A DNA stretch of 64,000 nucleotides from JOPF133 sp052144935 (GTDB lineage Bacteria; Acidobacteriota; Terriglobia; Bryobacterales; Bryobacteraceae): assembly GCA_052144935.1 (NCBI GenBank), contig JBKQPR010000296.1:1-64000 (forward strand). Direction: 5' to 3'. How positions within the stretch are numbered: position 1 is the stretch's first letter; each line of letters opens with the position of its first letter. Positions 33,781-41,634 of this stretch are shown piece after piece. The position numbers and the translations under genes are program-made. The notes below the pieces were generated by a model that was not told the DNA's origin, searched no databases, and saw only the letters and a program-made list of their open reading frames with translations.

Positions 33781-34800
33781 TCAGTCCCCCGTCCCTCGCT
33801 CCTTGCCCCGCAGCTCTTCCTCGATCCGCTGGTTCGCCCGGCCCTCGGAGAACTCCTTGGCCACCCGGATCGCATTCTTGATGGCGTTGGCATTGGAACG
33901 GCCGTGGGCAATGATGCACACCCCCCGCACACCCAACAGCGGCGCCCCGCCGTACTCGGTGTAGTCCAGGCGTTTGCGGAAATGGCTGAAGGCCGGGCGC
34001 GCCAGGGCGTAACCGATCTTCCCGGCCACCGAGGCTTCCAGCGACTCGTGCAGCAGGTGTTTGAACATATCCACCAGCCCCTCGCTGACTTTCAGCGCCA
34101 CGTTGCCGATGAAGCCGTCGCACACAATCACGTCGACCGTGCCCGAGTAGATGTGGCGGCCCTCCACGTTGCCGATGAAATTCACGTTCAGGGCTCTCAG
34201 CAAGGGCGCGGCCGAGCGGGTTATATCATTGCCCTTGTGATCCTCCTCGCCGATGGACAGCAGGCCCACGCGCGGTTTGGCGCGGCCCAGAATGATCTGC
34301 GAGTAGATCTCGCCCATGACGGCAAACTGGGCCAGCATTTGAGGCGAGCAATCCACATTCGCGCCGAGGTCCAGCACCACCACGGGCGAACCGCTCACCA
34401 CCGTAGGGAAGGCGCCGGCCAGCGCCGGACGATACACTCCCGGCACAACGCCCTGCACCATCTTGGCGGTGGCCATCACCGCGCCGGTGTTGCCCGCCGA
34501 CACGAATCCCTGGGCCACTCCGTCGCGCACCATACGCGAGGCCACACGCAACGAGCTGTCGCGCTTGCTGCGCACCGCTTTGGCGGCGCTGTCCTCCATG
34601 GTGATGCGTTCGCTGGCGTGAACGATCTCGATGGGAAGCTGCCGGAAGTCGCCGTGCCGTGCGAGTTCCTGCTGAACCAGGGCCTGCTGGCCAACCAAAA
34701 CGACCTTAACGCCCAGGCTCCGGGCGGCTTCGACCGCCCCTTCCACTTCTGCTTTGGGGGCATGGTCGCCGCCCATTGCATCCACGGCAATGGTCAACAT
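33781..34800 (-). CDS. plsX: Phosphate acyltransferase PlsX
   Basis: A 339-residue enzyme that makes acyl-phosphate from acyl-ACP as the first step of phospholipid synthesis. Family motifs are present in order: MLTIAVDAMGGDHAP at the N-terminus, DSSLRVASRMVRDG, FVSAGNTGAVMATA, VVLDLGANVDC, GLLSIGEE-x-KGN and VCDGFIGNVALKVSEG. Its length matches the family. It follows rpmF by 12 bases, the widely conserved yceD-rpmF-plsX order. The usual fabH/fabD neighbours do not follow; the DsbD fusion does. Confidence 0.95.
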   Translation of the reverse strand: MLTIAVDAMGGDHAPKAEVEGAVEAARSLGVKVVLVGQQALVQQELARHGDFRQLPIEIVHASERITMEDSAAKAVRSKRDSSLRVASRMVRDGVAQGFVSAGNTGAVMATAKMVQGVVPGVYRPALAGAFPTVVSGSPVVVLDLGANVDCSPQMLAQFAVMGEIYSQIILGRAKPRVGLLSIGEEDHKGNDITRSAAPLLRALNVNFIGNVEGRHIYSGTVDVIVCDGFIGNVALKVSEGLVDMFKHLLHESLEASVAGKIGYALARPAFSHFRKRLDYTEYGGAPLLGVRGVCIIAHGRSNANAIKNAIRVAKEFSEGRANQRIEEELRGKERGTGD

Positions 34801-34812
34801 GTAGCGACCAGT

Positions 34813-34995
34813 TTACTCCTGTTCGACTTCCACCACTTCACGTCCTTTGTACTGCCCGCAATGCGGGCACACGCGGTGCGGCAACTTCTGCCCATGACAG
34901 TTGGGACACTCGGAAATGCCGCTGCGCTTCAGCGAATCGTGCGCGCGGCGGCTGGCGGTCCGCCTCTGCGAGTGTCTACGTTTGGGATTCGGCAT
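34813..34995 (-). CDS. rpmF: 50S ribosomal protein L32
   Basis: A 60-residue protein with the typical start MPNPKRRHSQRRTASRRAHD and a zinc-ribbon of two CxxC pairs, CPNC and CPHC. It is the zinc-containing form of L32. GAGGTAAG precedes the ATG. It sits between yceD and plsX as in many bacteria. Confidence 0.95.
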   Translation of the reverse strand: MPNPKRRHSQRRTASRRAHDSLKRSGISECPNCHGQKLPHRVCPHCGQYKGREVVEVEQE

Positions 34996-35035
34996 ATTCT
35001 TACCTCAAGCAAATCTCCGGCTAGCAATCTCGGGT

Positions 35036-35560
35036 CTATCTGGCGAGATCGCGGAGGGCGCTCCAGCGGTCGTCCGCGCTCTCTCGCCTGCAGCGGCACT
35101 CGATCTGGTTGCGGTTTCCTCCGCATACCGGGCAGATCCCCTTGCAAAGGTTGCTGCACACCCTCTGCATCGGCAAAGCCAGCAGCACCTGTTCCCGAAG
35201 GATGTCTTCGAGCGCCAGTCCGCCGTCTTCATAAAAACCGATCTCCGCCTCTTCTTCACCGATCTCCACCTCTTCCTCGCGAGCGATGAAGGAGGCGGGC
35301 CGGTAATACAAGTCGAGGGCCCCATCCAACGGAAAGCGGGCGCGCCCCAGGCAACGGTCGCACTCCGCGGCCATTTCCACGGTGTAGCGGCCTTCGATGC
35401 GCACTTCGCCATCCGAATGCGGCAGCAAGCCGGCAACGCCGGTTGCCCGCAGCGGAGAAGCCTGGTCCAGATCTTCCCCCGCAAAATCGATCCGTCCCGG
35501 CTCGAAAGTCACGTCGAAACGAATCTTTCGATGCTCCATCTCTTTGACACTGAGGAACAT
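35036..35560 (-). CDS. yceD: YceD/DUF177 family protein
   Basis: A 174-residue DUF177 protein. Conserved features are GRYTVEMAAECDRCLG (about 57-72), LPMQRVCSNLCKGICPVCGG (about 130-149) and a Cys-rich end, which probably bind zinc. The family has been linked to 23S rRNA accumulation and is almost always next to rpmF, as here (40-base gap). A perfect TATAAT with an upstream TG lies 33 bases before the ATG. An internal ATG eight codons in, preceded by AAAGAG, is an alternative start. Confidence 0.88.
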   Translation of the reverse strand: MFLSVKEMEHRKIRFDVTFEPGRIDFAGEDLDQASPLRATGVAGLLPHSDGEVRIEGRYTVEMAAECDRCLGRARFPLDGALDLYYRPASFIAREEEVEIGEEEAEIGFYEDGGLALEDILREQVLLALPMQRVCSNLCKGICPVCGGNRNQIECRCRRESADDRWSALRDLAR

Positions 35561-35592
35561 AGGAAAAGTTGGAATTCGGGCAGAACTTTCAT

Positions 35593-35601
35593 ATTATAGC
35601 A
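35593..35601 (-). promoter_or_regulatory. Extended -10 promoter of yceD-rpmF-plsX
   Basis: On the minus strand the sequence TGCTATAAT is a perfect extended -10 element (TGnTATAAT) 33 bases upstream of the yceD ATG. No good -35 hexamer is visible, which is normal for extended -10 promoters. It likely drives the whole yceD-rpmF-plsX unit. Confidence 0.55.
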
Positions 35602-35647
35602 TTCGGCCGGGGGCCTGGGCCGCCAACGGCGAATAAAGGGAATGAAG

Positions 35648-35918
35648 GGGTGTGCGACTTGACCGGCCAATCTTTCCTCATTTTTCGGGTGTGGTGATGC
35701 GATTCAGTTGTTCGGTGACGTCAAGGAGGCCCGGTCGAGGCGTTGGAGCCGGTTGCGGGTTCTCTGGTCCGGGAGTCCACGCCGGTACATTTCCAGGAGG
35801 TGACGTGTGGCCGCGATTGCCTGGCGGATGCCTGGTAGACCGGCGGCAGTGGTGGCCGCCGCCAGGACCGACCACACCCGAAATATGAGGAAAGACTGGC
35901 CGGTCAAGTCGCGCACCC
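35648..35918. mobile_element. MITE-like element with 48-bp inverted repeats
   Basis: The left end (35648-35695), starting GGGTGTGCGACTTGACCGGC, and the right end (35871-35918) are reverse complements over 48 bases with only three mismatches. The enclosed 175 bases carry no complete transposase. The 9-mer GCGAATAAA is found immediately after the right end (35919-35927) and 10 bases before the left end (35629-35637), a possible target duplication. The arms each contain an inverted ATGAGGAAAGAYTGGCCGG. One minus-strand frame through the centre looks coding (GLPGIRQAIAATRHLLEMYR) but matches nothing I recognise. Confidence 0.7.
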
Positions 35919-35928
35919 GCGAATAAAC

Positions 35929-36170
35929 CCGCGCCCGCAACCCGCGCCGCGACTCCCACCCGCAAACCCGTGCCCCATCCCCGCCGCTGCTCGCCCGCGC
36001 GCAAACCGCGCCCCCAATCCCGCCGCTACTCCGGGCTCGCGAACCCGCGGCCCAACCCCCCCCGCTGCTCCTCGCCGGCAAACCGAGCCCCCAATCCCGC
36101 CGCCGCTATCCTCCGCTCGCAGGCCGCGCCAACCCGCCGCTATTCTAAAGCCCGCAAACCCTTACAATAT
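35929..36170. repeat. Degenerate GC-rich tandem array, about 5-6 units of 35-41 bp
   Basis: Units follow the pattern CGCAAACCGCGCCCCCAATC then CCGCCGCTACTC with substitutions and small indels. They run from the inverted-repeat element to six bases before the PfkB kinase gene. Nearly all purine/pyrimidine bias is on one strand (C-rich plus strand). The array occupies the expected promoter region of the kinase. Confidence 0.7.
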
Positions 36171-36176
36171 GACTTC

Positions 36177-37136
36177 ATGCCCGAATTCGACGTCGTGGGG
36201 GTGGGCCTCAACGCCACCGATACCTTGCTGGTGGTGCCTCATTTTCCGGCTTATGCCGGCAAGGTGCCATACCTGGAAGAGATTGTTTCGCCCGGCGGCC
36301 AGGTGGCCAGCGCCATGGTCGCCTGCGCACGCCTGGGCCTGCGCACGAAATACATCGGAGCGGTGGGTGACGATGAGCGCGGCCGCGTCCAAATGGAGAG
36401 CCTCTCCGGCACCGGCATCAACCTGGATCATGTGCAACTGCGCCGCGGCTGCCCCAACCAATCGGCGTACATCATTATCGACCGCTCCACCGGCGAGCGC
36501 ACCGTGCTGTGGCGCCGCGACGACTGCCTGCGCATCGACCCCGAGCAGATCGCGCCCGAACAGATCGCCTGCGCGCGCCTCCTCCACATCGACGGGCACG
36601 ACACTGCCGCGGTGGCCCACGCGGCGGCCGTGGCCCGGCGTCATGGCATCCCCGTCACCGTGGATGTGGATACCATTTACCACGGCTTCGAACGCGTGCT
36701 TCCGAACGTGGATTACCTGATCGCCAGCTCCGAGTTTCCGGCCAGTTGGACCGGAGTCGGCGACCCCTTCCAGGCGCTCGAAACGCTGCAGAACCATTAC
36801 CACATGAAAGTGGCCGCCATGACTCTGGGGGCCCACGGCTCTCTGGCGCGCGAAGCCGGGCGGTTCTATTACTCACCCGCCTTCGTGGTGAACTGTGTGG
36901 ATACCACCGGCGCCGGAGACGTCTTCCATGGCGCGTTCTGTTATGCTGTTTTGCAAGGACTGCCCATGCACCAGGCACTCGAGTTCTCCAACGCCATGGC
37001 GGCGCTCAACTGCACGGCGCTGGGCGCGCGGGGCGGCATCCGGGGGTTGGAGGAGATCAGGTCTCTGATGGCGCGGGCCGAACGGAGGTCCCATCCGGAA
37101 TTCGCCCGCCGCGCCGCTGCTTCCTCGGGCAGTTAG
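36177..37136 (+). CDS. PfkB-family (ribokinase-like) carbohydrate kinase
   Basis: A 319-residue sugar or nucleoside kinase. The ATG at 36177 starts MPEFDVVGVGLNATD, the family's first strand. PGGQVASAMVACARLG (about 39-54) is the substrate-side glycine motif and DTTGAGDVFHGAF (about 243-255) holds the catalytic Asp and anion hole. Substrate cannot be read from sequence. The adjacent rhomboid gene starts directly after its stop codon. The frame remains open far upstream through the tandem array, but that part is low-complexity and not coding. Confidence 0.88.
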   Translation: MPEFDVVGVGLNATDTLLVVPHFPAYAGKVPYLEEIVSPGGQVASAMVACARLGLRTKYIGAVGDDERGRVQMESLSGTGINLDHVQLRRGCPNQSAYIIIDRSTGERTVLWRRDDCLRIDPEQIAPEQIACARLLHIDGHDTAAVAHAAAVARRHGIPVTVDVDTIYHGFERVLPNVDYLIASSEFPASWTGVGDPFQALETLQNHYHMKVAAMTLGAHGSLAREAGRFYYSPAFVVNCVDTTGAGDVFHGAFCYAVLQGLPMHQALEFSNAMAALNCTALGARGGIRGLEEIRSLMARAERRSHPEFARRAAASSGS

Positions 37137-37805
37137 ATGTTCCCTTTACGCGATACCCAGCCGAGCTACTCGAAGCCGGTGGTCACCATCCTGCTGATCG
37201 CCGTCAATCTGCTGGTCTTCCTGTTCGAGTTCTCCCTCGACGACTATTCGCGCAATCAGTTCATCGCCGTGTACGGCCTCACGCCCGATAATTTCAGTGT
37301 ATTGAATATCTTCACCTCTATGTTTCTGCACGGCGGCTGGCTGCACGTGCTGGGTAATATGTGGTTCCTGTGGATCTTCGGCGACAATATCGAAGACATC
37401 CTGGGACATGGCAAATATCTGGCGTTTTACTTGCTTTGCGGAGTGGCGGCGGCCCTGACCCAGACTTTCATGAGTCTCGACTCGCGCGTCCCCATGGTGG
37501 GCGCAAGCGGCGCCATCGCCGGAGTGATGGGCGCCTACATGGTGAAGTTTCCGCGCTCGCGCATCGAGACCCTGGTGTTCATCTTCGTCTTCTTCACCCG
37601 CATCGATGTGCCAGCGTGGCTGATGCTGATCTACTGGTTCGCCGTGCAGTTCTTCAGCGGCGTGGGCAGCATCGGCTACTCCCAGGCTTCCCAAGGCGGC
37701 ACCGCATTCTTCGCGCACATCGGCGGCTTCCTGGCCGGTATCGCGCTGGTCAACCTGATGGGCGCGCGCGAGCGCTATTCCCGCCGCCGCGATCTTTACT
37801 GGTAA
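37137..37805 (+). CDS. Rhomboid-family intramembrane serine protease
   Basis: A 222-residue polytopic membrane protein. The catalytic dyad is visible: Ser in GASGAIAG (about 121-128) and His in FFAHIGGFLAG (about 195-205). The oxyanion-helper HxxxN motif is in LHVLGNMWFLWIFGD. Rhomboids cut substrates within the membrane. It follows the kinase with no gap and is followed after three bases by a glutaredoxin-like gene, so the three are probably one transcript. Confidence 0.9.
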   Translation: MFPLRDTQPSYSKPVVTILLIAVNLLVFLFEFSLDDYSRNQFIAVYGLTPDNFSVLNIFTSMFLHGGWLHVLGNMWFLWIFGDNIEDILGHGKYLAFYLLCGVAAALTQTFMSLDSRVPMVGASGAIAGVMGAYMVKFPRSRIETLVFIFVFFTRIDVPAWLMLIYWFAVQFFSGVGSIGYSQASQGGTAFFAHIGGFLAGIALVNLMGARERYSRRRDLYW

Positions 37806-37808
37806 CGC

Positions 37809-38051
37809 ATGCCCCGGGTAACCCTCTACACCCGGCAAGGCTGCTGTCTGTGCGACGACGCCAAACAGGTGTTGGCCGAGGCGCGCCGCCAGGCCGCCTT
37901 CGAATACCAGGAGGTGGATATCGACCGCGACGACGAACTGCGCCGCCAGTACAATGACGAGGTGCCGGTGATTGCCATTGACGGCAAGAAAGCGTTCAAG
38001 TACCGCGTGGATCTGAAGGATCTGCTCAGGCGTCTGGCGGCGCGGGGGTGA
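37809..38051 (+). CDS. Glutaredoxin-like thiol protein
   Basis: An 80-residue thioredoxin-fold protein with an N-terminal redox motif CCLC (about 12-15) in TLYTRQGCCLCDDAKQVL and the cis-Pro loop EVPVIAI. Length and motif fit the short glutaredoxin/DUF836 family that reduces disulfides in the cytoplasm. It lies three bases after the rhomboid gene. Confidence 0.85.
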   Translation: MPRVTLYTRQGCCLCDDAKQVLAEARRQAAFEYQEVDIDRDDELRRQYNDEVPVIAIDGKKAFKYRVDLKDLLRRLAARG

Positions 38052-38073
38052 GCGTATACCAATGAGCATATTC

Positions 38074-38165
38074 ACTTGAACCTGGATATGCTGGCCATCG
38101 CGGCCCATCCCGGCGATGTCGTACCGGCGTGCTGGGTCTGACGGTCGGCGACATGGGCCCGGCGT
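38074..38165 (+). pseudogene. N-terminal fossil of an LmbE/BshB-type deacetylase, internally deleted
   Basis: One frame reads LNLDMLAIAAHPGDV, the zinc-binding start (AHPxDD) of LmbE-family deacetylases. Immediately afterwards another frame reads RTGVLGLTVGDMGP, which in intact genes comes about 15 residues later (RTGVLDLTRGEMGTRG). A short internal deletion and loss of the rest of the gene explain both. Nothing of the remaining 200 residues is present. Confidence 0.6.
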
Positions 38166-38193
38166 TGCGGTTCCGCGCGGGCCGCGCGCTGCA

Positions 38194-38972
38194 ATGGGAA
38201 GCCTGCAGATTCTGGGAGCCCTGCTGCTTTACATCGTGGGCCGCTGGCTGATCTCGCTGGTGGTTGGCGCGATGTCTCGCATCCTGACCAGACAGAAGAT
38301 CGAGCCGACGGTGATGCGCTTCGCCGGAAACACGCTTTCGGTGGCGCTCAACATCACCCTGGTGGTGGCCATCCTGGGCTACTTCGGAGTGCAGACCACC
38401 ACGTTCGCCGCGCTGATCGCCGCCATGGGTCTGGCGATTGGAATGTCGTGGGCGGGCCTGCTGGCCAATTTCGCGGCCGGCGCGTTCCTGCTGGTGCTGC
38501 GTCCTTTCAAAGTGGGCGACCTCATCACCGCGGCGGGAATCACTGGCACGGTGCATGAGCCCGGTCTCTTCGTCACCACCTTCGACACGCCGGATAACGA
38601 CCGGACCTTCGTAGGCAACAACAAGGTCTTCTCCGACAGCATCCAAAACTTCACAGCCAACCCCTACCGCCGCGTGGAATCGACCGCGCAGATTTCGGGC
38701 GCCGCCGATCCGCGCCCGGCCATCGCGCGGCTGAAAGAGCGCCTCGCGGCGATCCCCAACGTGGCCAACGATCCCGCCCCGGACGTCACCATCCTGACGT
38801 TCACTCCGTTCGGCCCGGTGCTGGCGGTGCGCCCTACTGCCACAACGACCAGTATTGGCAGGTCTATTTCGACTCCAACATGGCCATTCGCGAAGTGCTG
38901 GGCGATTCCGCATTCCCCCCCGCTTACCCGTTGGCAATGCAGGAAGGCAAGGCGTCAGCCGCGGGGGCGTAG
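38194..38972 (+). pseudogene. MscS-type mechanosensitive channel with a frameshift near the end
   Basis: From the ATG at 38194 the protein shows TM helices and the MscS pore and beta-domain motifs: LGALLLYIVGRWLISLVVGA, AALIAAMGLAIGMSWAGLLA, LVLRPFKVGDLITAAG. After LAVRP the frame changes to nonsense, but shifting by one base at about 38830-38834 restores YCHNDQYWQVYFDSNMAIRE and LGDSAFPPAYPLAMQEG, ending in a TAG at 38972. A single lost base therefore replaces the last 45 or so residues. The N-terminus may also be trimmed, because the LmbE fossil abuts it. Either a damaged gene or a sequencing error. Confidence 0.75.
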
Positions 38973-39060
38973 CCCGCCGGGTGTGGGCCACTGCCCCGGT
39001 CCCCTCAGGGATGCATCAGGGTCTGCTCCGGCGCGCCGTTTCAAAGCAGCGGACCCCTGA

Positions 39061-39132
39061 GGCACCGCACCGGGCAACCCAGCGGGCGCCCACCGGGCAC
39101 CGGGCAACCCCCAGGGCACCGGGCAACCCCCG
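39061..39132. repeat. Short tandem GC-rich repeats CACCGGGCAACCC
   Basis: CACCGGGCAACCC occurs at 39068-39080, 39098-39110 and 39118-39130, with a related GGGCGCCCACC between them. The cluster sits in the 210-base gap between the broken MscS gene and the end of the APC permease. It resembles the other GGGCACC-type repeats in this window. Confidence 0.7.
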
Positions 39133-39182
39133 GCGGCATTCCGTGAAGGAGTCGTGTGTCGGGACTTCCCTCCACTCCCCAC

Positions 39183-41420
39183 TCACTCGAATTCCTGGTG
39201 TCCATTGCCGTTCGAAAGCTCCTTCAGGACGTCATCCAGGACTTCCTGCTTGCGCGGCGAGTGCAGTTCGTCGATCATGCGGCGCAGGGCCACGCCCACT
39301 ATGTCGCGGTGGTGCAACTTCGATCCCGGCCCCATGGCGCTCACCTCCAGCCAGAGCCGGTGGGCCAGGTCGATGTCTTCCGGCCACAGGCGCGGCGGAT
39401 GCGGGCCGAGGTTGAAGAAGACGATGTCCTTCTGGTTTTCGAGAACGATTTCCAGCGACAGCGAAGGCCGCGGCTCGGGAAGCTGTTCCCAGTAGCGGCC
39501 CACCTGCGCGCCTTGTTCGGAGGGCGTGAGCTTCGGCGAGAGGCCCATCACGATGCGCGAGGATTGCAGACGCGCGGCCGTCTGCACTACGGCTTCGTAC
39601 GGGTCCGAACCCGGCACCACAATCAGCTCGACGTGCTTGCCGGCCTTCTCCGCCAGCGTGACCACGCGCGTGAATACGGTGGTCTCGTCGTCGGAGAAAA
39701 TCTGCTCCGCGTCCAGAGGGTGCTCGCCCGATGCGGCCTGCGTCACCGTCCGGATGGACAGCACCACGATATCCATCTTGCGCATGTCGGTTTTGCGCAG
39801 AATGCGCTCCAGGTGCTGCAGCCGGTTGGGGTTGCGCACCGCCACCAGCACATTGCCCGGCCGAATGCTGACCGCGCTGGCGGAAAGATCGCGGGGTGTT
39901 TCCAGGCGAAACTTCTCCAACTCCTCCGAGTGACCCGCGCGGCGCTTGCGGTTGTAAATGTCGGAGAGTTCGAAAACGATGAAGAAGGCGATCGTGAAGC
40001 TCACCCCCGAAATGGTGGCCACCTTCTTGGTGAGCACGTTGACGATGGCCAGGGCGAACAGCGCCGCCGTGATCATCACCAGTCCCAGGGGAATCTCGGT
40101 TTTGCCGATATGGAAGTTCAGAGGCACCTTCCATTCGCGCGCGCCCGGCTGCTTGTAGCGCAGCACCAGCACCGACAGCGCCTTCATGGCGAAGCTCCAG
40201 ACCACGCCGAACGCATAGGCCTCGCCCAGCATGTAAACGTCTCCGCGGCTGATCAGAATGGTCGTAAGCTGCAGCAGCACGATGGTATTGATGAGGCGCG
40301 AGGTGGTGCCGTACTTCTTGTGCGGGTGGCGGAACCAATCGGGCAGCACGCCGTCTTCGGCCACGCGGTTCAAAACGCCGTTGGACCCGATAATGGCGGT
40401 GTTCACGGCGCCCGCCAGAATCAGGGTGCCCACCAACACCACGAAGGTGTGGAAGAGCAGGCGCAGCGAGACTGGTCCCACCAGGAACATCGAGAGGCCG
40501 CCGATCAGGTTATTGAGAAACTTCTGCCGCTCGCCGTCGGGGATGATCATCACCGCGAAGAACGAGACCAGCGAAGTGAACAGCATGCTGTAGATGAAGA
40601 TCACGAACCCGGCGCGCTCCAGGTTCTTCAGTTTGGGATGCGCGATTTCGCGGTTCACCTGGGCCAGGCTCTCTTCGCCGCTCATGGCCAGCAGCGAGTG
40701 GCCCAGTCCGATGAGTATGGCGATCGCGGTGATGGAAGGCGCCAGCGTGCCCTTGAGCCAGCCCAGCGCCTCGGGGCTGAATTTCAGATTCGCGGGAATG
40801 GGCGCCGGCACGGGCTGGTAGCCATTCTTCAGAATGGTGATCACGCACCAGGCGATCAGAATCACCACCATCACCGTGGTGATCTGCATGATGCGCAGGG
40901 CTTTTTCGCTGGATTCGTGGATGCCGATGATATTCTTACGCCAGAAATACAACGTCACGAAGGCGGCGAATACGGCCGCGAAGTAGGGCGCGTTCACGTG
41001 GAGGCCGGGGATTTCGAGGCGCTCGCCCGTTTCGTTGATCAGACCGCCCAGGTACAGACCCGCGCTGACGGAGCTGATCGGCCCGGTGAGAACATAGTCG
41101 AACATCAGGGCCGAGACCGAAAACTTGGCCAGCGTGCCGCCCATGGCCTCGTGCACCACTTTGTACACGCCGCCCCGGACGAACATGGAGCAGCTCTCGA
41201 TGTAGATGGCCCGGACGGCGTAGGAAAACAGCATGATCGAGAGGATGAACCAGGGCGCCGCTTTCCCGATGGCCTGCTCGGCAATCCCCCCCACGTAGTA
41301 GGCCGAAGAAGCCAGGTCGCTCAGCACGATGGCGGCCGCGCGCCAAAAGGAAATGAACGACAGCATGACGGTGGTGGCCACCACCACCTTGACCGCCGCT
41401 GGCCGTTGTTCGTTGGTCAC
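39183..41420 (-). CDS. APC-superfamily permease with C-terminal Usp-like domain
   Basis: A 745-residue membrane protein. Residues about 10-510 form twelve or so helices of an amino acid/polyamine/organocation transporter (FISFWRAAAIVLSDLASSAY, SGEESLAQVNREIAHPKLKN, GAVNTAIIGSNGVLNRVAED). Residues about 550-720 are cytoplasmic and Usp-like, with NVLVAVRNPNRLQHLERIL and SRIVMGLSPKL. Similar proteins import amino acids and may be tuned by nucleotide binding. The GTG at 41420 was chosen because GAGGAG precedes it at good spacing. The frame is open further upstream to 41555, but that part encodes the tandem repeat at 41502-41553 and is unlikely to be translated. Confidence 0.85.
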   Translation of the reverse strand: MTNEQRPAAVKVVVATTVMLSFISFWRAAAIVLSDLASSAYYVGGIAEQAIGKAAPWFILSIMLFSYAVRAIYIESCSMFVRGGVYKVVHEAMGGTLAKFSVSALMFDYVLTGPISSVSAGLYLGGLINETGERLEIPGLHVNAPYFAAVFAAFVTLYFWRKNIIGIHESSEKALRIMQITTVMVVILIAWCVITILKNGYQPVPAPIPANLKFSPEALGWLKGTLAPSITAIAILIGLGHSLLAMSGEESLAQVNREIAHPKLKNLERAGFVIFIYSMLFTSLVSFFAVMIIPDGERQKFLNNLIGGLSMFLVGPVSLRLLFHTFVVLVGTLILAGAVNTAIIGSNGVLNRVAEDGVLPDWFRHPHKKYGTTSRLINTIVLLQLTTILISRGDVYMLGEAYAFGVVWSFAMKALSVLVLRYKQPGAREWKVPLNFHIGKTEIPLGLVMITAALFALAIVNVLTKKVATISGVSFTIAFFIVFELSDIYNRKRRAGHSEELEKFRLETPRDLSASAVSIRPGNVLVAVRNPNRLQHLERILRKTDMRKMDIVVLSIRTVTQAASGEHPLDAEQIFSDDETTVFTRVVTLAEKAGKHVELIVVPGSDPYEAVVQTAARLQSSRIVMGLSPKLTPSEQGAQVGRYWEQLPEPRPSLSLEIVLENQKDIVFFNLGPHPPRLWPEDIDLAHRLWLEVSAMGPGSKLHHRDIVGVALRRMIDELHSPRKQEVLDDVLKELSNGNGHQEFE

Positions 41421-41501
41421 CGAAGAGTTCTCCTCACTGGAACGGCCCTCGTGTTCCGCGTGCAGCTCGGCCGGTGCGCGCCACTCTGAGGGGCGTGGGA
41501 C

Positions 41502-41553
41502 GGGCCCAGAGGGCACCTGAGAGGGCACCCCACAGGGCGCCTCGGAGGGCACC
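41502..41553. repeat. Tandem 12-13-mers ending in AGGGCACC
   Basis: GGGCCCAGAGGGCACC is followed by TGAGAGGGCACC, CCACAGGGCGCC and TCGGAGGGCACC. Four units sit upstream of the APC permease start. The first unit matches the dispersed motif at 12894-12910 and, with one change, those at 3694-3722. Confidence 0.75.
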
Positions 41554-41634
41554 ACGATAGGAGGTTATCGAACCCAAGGCGGGACTCTACTTTAGCCACC
41601 CCATATTAGCATAGGGTAGGGAGGCGGCTACGGG

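Noticed and set aside
33668..34123. N-terminal extension of the DsbD frame upstream into plsX
   Set aside because: Antisense-frame translation of plsX, rich in Arg/Gly, with no domain.
35970..36176. Upstream extension of the PfkB kinase frame
   Set aside because: Translation is Pro/Arg-rich and follows the tandem repeat units; family proteins begin at the 36177 ATG.
39156..41489. 777-codon plus-strand frame opposite the APC permease
   Set aside because: Composition rich in His, Gln, Arg and Asp with no recognisable motif; the minus strand encodes a clear transporter.
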